DNA of 64,000 bases from Xylophilus sp. Leaf220 (lineage in GTDB: Bacteria > Pseudomonadota > Gammaproteobacteria > Burkholderiales > Burkholderiaceae_C): assembly GCF_001421705.1 (NCBI RefSeq), contig NZ_LMKO01000001.1, positions 796,170 through 860,169 of the forward strand, in the 5' to 3' direction. The notes under the pieces are model-generated. The model was not told the DNA's origin and ran no database searches. It was given only the letters and a program-made list of their open reading frames with translations. How positions within the stretch are numbered: position 1 is the stretch's first letter; the number at the start of each line of letters is the position of its first letter. Positions 57,848-64,000 of this stretch are shown piece by piece. The position numbers were made by a program, and so were the translations under genes.

Positions 57848-59047
57848 ATGAAGATATTCAACTGCGACAACTGCGGGCATCCGGTCTTCTTCGAGAACGT
57901 CACTTGCCTCAACTGCGGCAGCGGCCTGGCGTTTCTGCCGGACCAGCTGACGATGGCGGCATTGCGCCGGTCGCCGCTGGTCGACGGCAGCGGGGAGGTG
58001 TTGCTGGAGCGGCTGCCGTACACACGGTCCACCCAGACGTACCGCATGTGCATCAACAATCGGCTGCACCACGCCTGCAATTTCGCGGTGCCTTCGCACG
58101 ATCCGCATCTGCTGTGCGTCTCGTGCCGCCAGACCAAACTGCTGCCCGACCTCTCCATCACCGCCAACCAGCACCGCTGGTACCTGATCGAGGTGGCCAA
58201 GAAGCGCCTGTTCTATACCCTGGCGCGCCTGGGCCTGGCATCGACCGAGCCCGGCCCCAACGAAGTGCCGGGCCCGGTGTACCAGTTCCTGGCCGACCTG
58301 CCCGGCAAGCCGCGCGTCATGACCGGCCACAATCAGGGCCTGATCACCCTCAACATCGCCGAGGCCGACGACGACGAGCGCGCCCGCCGGAGGCTGCAGT
58401 TGCACGAACCCTATCGCACGCTGCTGGGCCACCTGCGGCACGAATCGGGCCACTACTACTGGGACCGGCTGATCCTGGCGCAGAACGGGCTGCAGGCCTT
58501 CCGCGCGGTGTTCGGCAACGACTCGCAGGACTACGGGGCCGCGCTGAAGCGCCACTACGCGACCGACCACACCGGCAACGACTGGCAGAACGATTTCGTG
58601 AGTGCCTATGCCACCGCCCACCCGTGGGAAGACTGGGCCGAGACCTGGGCGCACTACCTGCACATGGTCGACCTGCTGGAAACGGCGGCCGCATACCACA
58701 CCAACGTGGTGGTGCCCGGCGGCGCCGCGTTGCCGCCCGACGGCGTGTCGAACCCCTTCGAATCGCGCGAGACGGATTTCGACCAGCTGGTGCGCCAGTG
58801 GGTGCCGGTGACCCTGATGCTCAACAGCCTCAACCGCAGCCTGGGACAGAACGACGCCTATCCGTTCGCTCTGTCGAACGGCGCCCTGCGCAAGCTGCGC
58901 TTCGTGCACGACGTGATCCACCAGTGCGTCAACAAACCGCTGGTGGACGACCACGACGACATGCGCCAGCCGGCCGATCCGCAGCCCCCTGCGCTCAACG
59001 CCGACCGCAACATCGGCCCTTTCGAGCCGCAGCCCCTGTCGCTGTAG
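57848..59047 (+). CDS. Putative zinc-binding metallopeptidase with N-terminal zinc ribbon
   Basis: 399 residues. N-terminal zinc ribbon C-D-N-C...C-L-N-C (about 6-24) and further pairs near 69-95. The catalytic centre is RHESGHYYW (H-E-x-x-H type), with DWAETWAHYLHM supplying a probable third ligand. This is the pattern of the 'putative zinc-binding metallopeptidase' family often found near stress genes in Burkholderiales; substrate unknown. No signal peptide, so cytoplasmic. ATG at MKIFNCDNC chosen by the zinc ribbon start. Confidence 0.85.
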   Translation: MKIFNCDNCGHPVFFENVTCLNCGSGLAFLPDQLTMAALRRSPLVDGSGEVLLERLPYTRSTQTYRMCINNRLHHACNFAVPSHDPHLLCVSCRQTKLLPDLSITANQHRWYLIEVAKKRLFYTLARLGLASTEPGPNEVPGPVYQFLADLPGKPRVMTGHNQGLITLNIAEADDDERARRRLQLHEPYRTLLGHLRHESGHYYWDRLILAQNGLQAFRAVFGNDSQDYGAALKRHYATDHTGNDWQNDFVSAYATAHPWEDWAETWAHYLHMVDLLETAAAYHTNVVVPGGAALPPDGVSNPFESRETDFDQLVRQWVPVTLMLNSLNRSLGQNDAYPFALSNGALRKLRFVHDVIHQCVNKPLVDDHDDMRQPADPQPPALNADRNIGPFEPQPLSL

Positions 59048-59074
59048 CCCGACCAGGCTGCTGCCGCGACGCCC

Positions 59075-59581
59075 TCAGGCAGCGGGCGGCTGCAGGCTGC
59101 GTACCTTGCACTGCAGGCAGGCGTGCACTTCCTCCGACACGAACTTGTCGGTCTCGCCACCCAGCATCGCGATCTCGCGCACGAAGGTGCTGGAGATGAA
59201 CTGGTAGCGGTCGCTCGGCGTGAGGAACACGGTTTCCACTTCCGGCATCAGGCTGCGGTTCATGCCGGCCAACTGGAACTCGTAGTCGAAATCGGTGACG
59301 GCCCGCAGGCCGCGCACCATCGCCTTGGCACCGCGCGACACGACGAAGTCGCGCAGCAGGCCCGAAAAGCTCTCCACCTCGACCTGCGGATAGGCCCGTA
59401 CCGCCTCGCGCACCATGTCGATCCGCTCCTGCAGGTCGAACAACGTCTTCTTGTGGTGGCCCGCCGCCACCGCCACGATCACCCGGTCGAACAACTGGGT
59501 CGCGCGGCGGACCACGTCTTCATGGCCGAGGGTGATCGGATCGAAAGTACCGGGGTAGACGGCGACAACGTTGCGGGCCAT
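59075..59581 (-). CDS. coaD: Phosphopantetheine adenylyltransferase (CoaD)
   Basis: 168 residues. Makes dephospho-CoA from phosphopantetheine and ATP. AVYPGTFDPITLGHEDVV (T/HxGH motif), MVRGLRAVTDFDYE and SSTFVREIAMLGG are diagnostic. The frame is open upstream into rsmD-antisense sequence; MARNVVAVYP is the real start. The 103-base gap to rsmD holds a GC-only palindrome (59646-59668) without a T-run. Confidence 0.96.
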   Translation of the reverse strand: MARNVVAVYPGTFDPITLGHEDVVRRATQLFDRVIVAVAAGHHKKTLFDLQERIDMVREAVRAYPQVEVESFSGLLRDFVVSRGAKAMVRGLRAVTDFDYEFQLAGMNRSLMPEVETVFLTPSDRYQFISSTFVREIAMLGGETDKFVSEEVHACLQCKVRSLQPPAA

Positions 59582-59684
59582 GCGAGCGAACTCCTCGAAG
59601 CGGGTCGGCCGGTGCGCCAGTGCGGGTCCTGCGCTGCCCGGCGGAGGCCGGGCCCGGCGGGCCCGGCGATGCGGATGCGCCGGA

Positions 59685-60347
59685 TTATGCGGCGGCCGGC
59701 TGCGCGGCCGCGACCACCAGCAGATGCGCATGGACAGCGCCGGCCCGCAGATGGCGCGACACCGCCAGGCCCAGCGCTTGCAGGTCGGCCTCGGTGCAGG
59801 CACGGGGCGCCTCCAGGTAGATCCTGCCCGTGGGCGCCACGGCCCGCGCCGCTGCGGCCAGGGCCGCGTCGAACAAACCCGCATCGAAGGGCGGATCGAG
59901 CAGCACCAGGTCGAGGCTGCCCGGCGCGGCGTCGCGCAGCGCCGCGATGCCGTCGGCCCGCCGCACCTCGACGGCGGTGGCCTTGAGCTTGGTGCAGGCG
60001 GCCCGCAACGCATCGACCAGCGCCGGCTGGCGCTCGCACAGCATCACGTGCTTCGCGCCGCGCGACGCGGCCTCCAGCCCCAGCGCGCCGGTGCCGGCGA
60101 AGGCGTCCAGACAGCGCCACCCGGTCAGGTCCTGGCCGAGCCAGTTGAAGAGGGTCTCGCGCACCCGGTCGGGCGTCGGCCGCAGGCCCGGCAGGTCGGG
60201 CACCTGCAGGCGGGTGCGCTTCCAGAGCCCGCCGATGATCCGCACCTCGCCCTTGCCGCGGTGCTTGGGTACGGCCGGCGCGGTCGGTGCTTCTGCCGGC
60301 GTTTCGCCGCGAGAGCGGCTGCGGCTGCGTGAATCGACCGGCTTCAC
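59685..60347 (-). CDS. rsmD: 16S rRNA (guanine(966)-N(2))-methyltransferase RsmD
   Basis: 220 residues from a GTG that overlaps the upstream M16 stop (GTGA). An Arg/Ser-rich extension of about 30 residues precedes the family start VRIIGGLWKRTRLQVP. SAM site DAFAGTGALGLEAASRGA and catalytic LLDPPFDAG (N/D-P-P-F). Methylates G966 of 16S rRNA. Confidence 0.94.
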   Translation of the reverse strand: MKPVDSRSRSRSRGETPAEAPTAPAVPKHRGKGEVRIIGGLWKRTRLQVPDLPGLRPTPDRVRETLFNWLGQDLTGWRCLDAFAGTGALGLEAASRGAKHVMLCERQPALVDALRAACTKLKATAVEVRRADGIAALRDAAPGSLDLVLLDPPFDAGLFDAALAAAARAVAPTGRIYLEAPRACTEADLQALGLAVSRHLRAGAVHAHLLVVAAAQPAAA

Positions 60348-61687
60348 GGCGTGCCTCCGACGACCACGGTCACCATCCGGTCGGGCTGCAGCTTGCGGCC
60401 GAACGCGGCGCGGATGTCGTCGGCGGTCACCTTCTGCGCCTGGGCGGTCCAGGTGTCGAGGTAGTCCAGCGGCAGGCCGTTCCAGGCGATGTTGGCCACG
60501 TTCGACAGCAGCTTGGCGTTGCTGTCGATCCGCAGCGGGAAGCCGCCGACCAGGTTGTCCTTGGCAGCCTGCAGTTCCTGCGGCGTCGGGCCGTCGGCCA
60601 CGAAGCGGTCGAGCACCGCGCGGGCCACGTCCACCGCCTGCGCGGCCTGGTCGGGCCGGGTCTGCAGGTTGATGGTGAAGGCGCCGGCATGCAGGGCCGG
60701 CTCGAACCAGCTCTGCACGCTGTAGCTCAGGCCGCGCTGTTCGCGCACCTGCTCGGTCAGCCGCGAAACGAAGCCGCCGCCGCCCAGGATGTAGTTGCCG
60801 ACCGTCAGTGCGAAGTAGTCGGGATCCGCCCGCCGGAAGCCCGGCTGGCCGATGTAGACATGCGCCTGCGCCGAGTCGAACGGGATGCGGATGTCCTGCG
60901 GCGCGGCCAGCGGCTGCACCTCGGCCACCGCCGGCAGCGGCGTGCACGGACCCGCCGGCAGCCGACCGAGCAGCTTGGTGGCCAGCCGGTCGGCCTGCAC
61001 GCGGTCGAGCGCGCCGACGATGCTGACCTTGGCGCCGCACGACCGCAGCGCACGGGCCTGCAGCGCCCGCATGTCGGCCACGCCGATCGCCGTCAGCGTC
61101 TGCGGCGTGGTGCGCTGGCCGTACGGGTGGCTGCCGTACACCGCGCGCTGGAACGCGCGGCCGGCCTGGGTGGCGGGCCGGGTGTCGGCCTCCTTCAACG
61201 CTGCGGTGATCCGCTGGCGCTCGCGCTGCCAGATGGCGTCGGGAAACGACGGCTCGCCGATCTGGCGGGCGGCCAGCTGGGCGGCACGGTCGAGCAGCGC
61301 GGCGTCGGTCAGCGAGCGCAGGGTGAAGCTCATCCGGTCGCTGGTGGCGCCGGCGCCGAAGTTGGCGCCCAGGTCGGCCCAGGCGTCGTCGATCGCGTTC
61401 TCGTCGAGCGCCGGCTCGCGGCCGTGGGCGCGCACGCCCTTCTCGCTCATGCTGGCGGTGACGGCGGCCAGCCCGGCCTGGGCCGCGGGGTCGCGCCGGG
61501 CGCCGGCGTCGAAGTCGATCTGCACGTCGACCATCGGCACCGCCTTGCTCTGCACCAGGTAGACCTGGGCACCGGCGGGTTGGGTCCAATGCTCGATCGG
61601 CAGCGCCGCGAAGGCCGGATTCAGGCAAAAAAGAGCCACGGCCGGCGCGATATGCCGACCTATAGCTATGGTTTTAATAGCAAACAT
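60344..61687 (-). CDS. M16 family peptidase-like protein, catalytic motif absent (non-catalytic partner)
   Basis: 447 residues, exported. The signal peptide (residues 1-28, cleavage near AFA|A) is encoded for residues 2-20 by a copy of dispersed repeat family A. The M16 fold is clear (SFTLRSLTD, QRTTPQTL, YILGGGGFVSRLTEQVREQRGLSYSV), but where H-x-x-E-H should stand the sequence reads T-A-S-M-S. It lies directly behind the active M16 gene (17-base gap), as in two-subunit M16B systems where one subunit has lost its zinc site. Confidence 0.9.
   Translation of the reverse strand: MFAIKTIAIGRHIAPAVALFCLNPAFAALPIEHWTQPAGAQVYLVQSKAVPMVDVQIDFDAGARRDPAAQAGLAAVTASMSEKGVRAHGREPALDENAIDDAWADLGANFGAGATSDRMSFTLRSLTDAALLDRAAQLAARQIGEPSFPDAIWQRERQRITAALKEADTRPATQAGRAFQRAVYGSHPYGQRTTPQTLTAIGVADMRALQARALRSCGAKVSIVGALDRVQADRLATKLLGRLPAGPCTPLPAVAEVQPLAAPQDIRIPFDSAQAHVYIGQPGFRRADPDYFALTVGNYILGGGGFVSRLTEQVREQRGLSYSVQSWFEPALHAGAFTINLQTRPDQAAQAVDVARAVLDRFVADGPTPQELQAAKDNLVGGFPLRIDSNAKLLSNVANIAWNGLPLDYLDTWTAQAQKVTADDIRAAFGRKLQPDRMVTVVVGGTP
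61627..61684 (+). repeat. Dispersed repeat family A, copy 6 (coding for a signal peptide)
   Basis: AAAAAAGAGCCACGGCCGG...ATATGCCGACCTATAGCTATGG then TTTTAATAGCAAA. Read on the minus strand it supplies codons 2-20 of the M16-like protein. Confidence 0.85.
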
Positions 61688-61704
61688 CGAATTCCTGTCG
61701 GGTG

Positions 61705-63189
61705 TCAGTGCAGATCGCCACCGGCGGCCTGGGCGGCGGCGGCACGGCGGGCGCGGGCGGGGTCGATCGGCTGCGGCACCAGCGTGCCGACGGTGAGCTG
61801 GTCGTCGCCGAAGTAGCGGCGGGCCACGTCCTGCACCTGCTGCGGCGTGATCTTCTCCAGGCGCGCCAGCACGCGCTCGTCGGCGTCCAGCGGCATGCCC
61901 TGGATCCAGTTGTTGCCCAGTTCGTTGGCCTGCTCGAAGACCGAATCGCGCTTGAAGACCTCGCCGGCCATCCATTGGGTGCGGGCGCGGCGCAGCTCGG
62001 CCTCGGTCACGCCGCTGGCGGCCACCTTGGCCACTTCGGCCCGCAGACCGGCCTCGACCTGCGCCGCGGTGCGGCCCTGGGCCGGCACGCCGTAGAGCAT
62101 GAAGGTCTTGGGGCCGCGGGCCACCAGCGCGTGGTAGGCGCCGACACTGTCGGCCACCCGGTTCGGGCCCTGCGTCAACGACCGGCCCAGCCGGGCACCG
62201 GAGTATCCGTCGAGCACCGCAGACAGCATGGTCAGGGCCAGCGCGTCGTCGGCCGGCGGCGCATCGGCGGCCAGCGACTCCAGCCCGGGCACCTTGAAGG
62301 CCATCGCCACATAGGCCTGCTCGGCCGGCGCCTTGAATTCGAAGCGGCGCAGTCCGGTCTGCTCCGGCTCGGCCTGCGGCTTGCGCGCGGGCACCGGGCG
62401 GGCGGCGATCTGGCCGTAGGTGGCTTCGGCCAGGCGCCGCACCTCGGCCGGATCGACGTCGCCGGCCACCACCAGCACCGCGTTGGCCGGCACGTACCAC
62501 TTCTGGTGGAACGCGCGGACGTCGTCGGCGGTGTAGGCCGCGATGTCGCTCATCCAGCCGATCACCGGCCGGCGATAGGGCGAGGCCAGGTAGATCTGCG
62601 CGTTGAGCGCCTCGCCCATCCGGGCGCGGGGGTTGTCATCGGTGCGCATCCGGCGCTCCTCGGTGACGACCTGGCGCTCCTTGAGGAATTCGCCGTCGGC
62701 CCACTGGTTGTTCGCGAAGCGGTCGGATTCGAGCTTCATGACGTCGGCCAGGCGGCCGGCGGGGATCTGCTGGTAGTAGCCTGTGTAGTCCCGGTTGGTG
62801 AACGCGTTCTCGCGCCCGCCCAGGGCCGCCACCCGGCGCGAGAACTCGCCGGCGGGCACGGTGGCCGTGCCCTTGAACATCATGTGCTCCAGCATGTGGG
62901 CCACGCCCGAGGTGCCGTCGACCTCGTCCATCGAGCCGACGCGCACCCAGACCATCTGCACCGCGGTGGGCGCGCGCCGGTCGGGCTTGACGATGACCGA
63001 CATGCCGTTGGACAGGGTGAACTGCTGCACCGTCTCGGCCCCCGCCGGCGCCGCGCCGCCCGGGGTGCCGGCCGCGGGGCCGGTGGGAGAGGTAGGGCCC
63101 GGAGTGGGAGTGGGATCGCCGGTCGGGGGTACCTGGGCACCCGCGCCGAACGCGGCCAGCAGGCCGAGAAGGGAAATAGCGCGTTTCAT
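61705..63189 (-). CDS. M16 family zinc metallopeptidase (pitrilysin/PqqL-like)
   Basis: 494 residues. Signal peptide (1-19), then a Pro/Thr/Gly-rich linker (20-50) and an N-terminal M16 domain with the inverted zinc motif H-M-L-E-H (98-102). A second, inactive M16 domain follows in the same chain. Start MKRAISLLG chosen; the frame is open ten codons upstream. It probably acts in the periplasm with the degenerate partner encoded next. Confidence 0.93.
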   Translation of the reverse strand: MKRAISLLGLLAAFGAGAQVPPTGDPTPTPGPTSPTGPAAGTPGGAAPAGAETVQQFTLSNGMSVIVKPDRRAPTAVQMVWVRVGSMDEVDGTSGVAHMLEHMMFKGTATVPAGEFSRRVAALGGRENAFTNRDYTGYYQQIPAGRLADVMKLESDRFANNQWADGEFLKERQVVTEERRMRTDDNPRARMGEALNAQIYLASPYRRPVIGWMSDIAAYTADDVRAFHQKWYVPANAVLVVAGDVDPAEVRRLAEATYGQIAARPVPARKPQAEPEQTGLRRFEFKAPAEQAYVAMAFKVPGLESLAADAPPADDALALTMLSAVLDGYSGARLGRSLTQGPNRVADSVGAYHALVARGPKTFMLYGVPAQGRTAAQVEAGLRAEVAKVAASGVTEAELRRARTQWMAGEVFKRDSVFEQANELGNNWIQGMPLDADERVLARLEKITPQQVQDVARRYFGDDQLTVGTLVPQPIDPARARRAAAAQAAGGDLH

Positions 63190-63218
63190 AGAATGGTGCG
63201 ATTCTAAGAACGGCCCCA

Positions 63219-64000
63219 ATGTTCAGTTTCTTCAAGAAAAAAGCACCGACCTCCGCCGACCCAGCGACGCCCGCTCCGCAGGAAGCCGCCCCACCGCCCC
63301 CACCCGCCGCCGTGCAGCCGCCGGCACCGGCGCCCGCACCGGCCGGTGTCACCGGGTCGGCCATGGCCTGGCTCAAGACCCAGTTCGGCGTGGCGCCACC
63401 GGTGGAACCCGGAGATGCGGCTCCCGCACCGGCGCCGTCGACCGACCAGACCCCACCGATTGGGTCGCCTGTTCCGCGCCCTGTTCTGCCCGGCGTTGCC
63501 GCGCCAGGCGCACCCTCGGCCCCCGCGTCCCCGCCGGCGCCTGCGGCAGTCGCATCGGCACCCGCCGCGTTCGCTCCGGCCGCCTCGCCTTCTACGGCCC
63601 GGCCGCAGCCGCCCTCGCCGGCCATCGCGCCGCTACCGCCTGCGTCGGCGTCTTCCAGCCTGCCCGTAGCGGCCCCGGGTGCGACCCCGGAAGCTACCCG
63701 TGCCGGCTGGCTGGACCGACTGAAGACCGGCCTGCGCAAGACCGGCGGCAGCATCACCACCGTCTTCACAGGCACCAGGATCGACGACGCGCTCTACGAG
63801 GAGCTGGAAGACGCCCTGCTGATGGCCGACACCGGCGTCAAGGCCACCCAGTTCCTGCTGGCCGACCTGAAGCGCCGGGTGAAGGACGCACGCGCCACCG
63901 AGCCCACGGCGGTGAAGGCGCTGCTGGCCGACGCCATCGCGGCGCTGCTCAAGCCGCTGGAGAAACCGCTGGTGATCGGCGAGCACACGCCCACGGTGAT
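63219..64000 (+). CDS. ftsY: Signal recognition particle receptor FtsY (3' truncated by window edge)
   Basis: The frame is open from ATG (MFSFFKKKA) to the window end, 260 codons. The first ~10 residues form the basic/aromatic membrane-targeting start typical of FtsY; a long Ala/Pro-rich linker (about 9-165) follows, then the N domain (GWLDRLKTGLRKTGGSI, TRIDDALYEELEDALLMADTG). The GTPase G domain lies beyond the edge. It docks SRP-ribosome complexes at the membrane. Divergent from the M16 gene with only 29 bases between starts, so the promoters must overlap the coding ends. Confidence 0.92.
   Translation, partial: MFSFFKKKAPTSADPATPAPQEAAPPPPPAAVQPPAPAPAPAGVTGSAMAWLKTQFGVAPPVEPGDAAPAPAPSTDQTPPIGSPVPRPVLPGVAAPGAPSAPASPPAPAAVASAPAAFAPAASPSTARPQPPSPAIAPLPPASASSSLPVAAPGATPEATRAGWLDRLKTGLRKTGGSITTVFTGTRIDDALYEELEDALLMADTGVKATQFLLADLKRRVKDARATEPTAVKALLADAIAALLKPLEKPLVIGEHTPTV

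Noticed and set aside
57788-57848. Longer start for the zinc metallopeptidase (20 extra residues)
   Set aside because: The extra sequence overlaps the preceding terminator region, and the zinc ribbon begins naturally at MKIFNC.
59646-59668. GCCGGGCCC palindrome between rsmD and coaD as a terminator
   Set aside because: It is a pure GC palindrome without a T-run in either direction.

Overview
The window reads as a stretch of chromosome from a GC-rich betaproteobacterium, most likely a member of the Comamonadaceae (Burkholderiales). The basis is the very high GC in almost every gene, housekeeping clusters I associate with that group (grxC-secB-gpsA with a rhodanese gene, facing gpmA-ctpA-moeB; a DUF3460 gene before scpA; coaD-rsmD beside two M16 peptidases and ftsY), and a dispersed palindromic repeat ending in TAGCTAT...ATAGCA that resembles repeats I recall from comamonad genomes. 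No rRNA, tRNA, CRISPR array, transposase or prophage gene was recognised. No gene-free stretch exceeds 300 bases; the longest gaps are about 190-255 bases (18334-18586, 27864-28055, 30148-30376, 42507-42734, 54961-55188).

Layout. 1-13 kb: a truncated phosphoethanolamine-transferase-type enzyme, a membrane C13 peptidase, a complete RND efflux operon (fusion protein, pump, outer-membrane lipoprotein) with a divergent AraC regulator, a catalytically degenerate HSL-type hydrolase with a divergent LysR regulator, and a PaiB-like protein. 13-21 kb: a one-strand locus of CreB-CreC two-component system, a VIT/vWA protein with a PEP-CTERM-like tail, an exosortase, an EpsI-like protein and a GT51 transglycosylase. 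21-30 kb: a formate module on one strand (OFA transporter, chemoreceptor, YdeP/FdhF-type molybdoenzyme, small protein, FdhD) with a LysR gene and apbC upstream.

30-46 kb: metG, small envelope proteins, scpA, a tightly overlapped bioA-bioD-bioF-queE run followed by queD, an isomerase, DUF427, a PabB-PabC fusion, panC, and the gpsA-secB-grxC-rhodanese operon. 46-52 kb: gpmA, a C-terminal processing protease, moeB, an AsmA protein and a lipocalin. 52-59 kb: a stand-alone receiver, a LuxR-type regulator divergent from a CHASE3 histidine kinase, then a stress/envelope cluster (DUF1328, DUF883/YqjD, YqjE-like, a third small membrane protein, a ferritin-like protein, a BON lipoprotein) and a zinc metallopeptidase. 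59-64 kb: coaD, rsmD, paired M16 peptidases (one active, one degenerate), and the start of ftsY.

Most notable are: (i) the apparently single-target exosortase locus joined to CreBC; (ii) the dispersed repeat, whose copies provide the signal peptide of an M16 protein, part of the metG linker and the 5' end of gpsA; (iii) a chemoreceptor with an apparently cytoplasmic sensor domain inside the formate module; and (iv) two proteins that keep their fold motifs but lack key catalytic residues (hydrolase 9964-10848; QueD-like 39231-39605).
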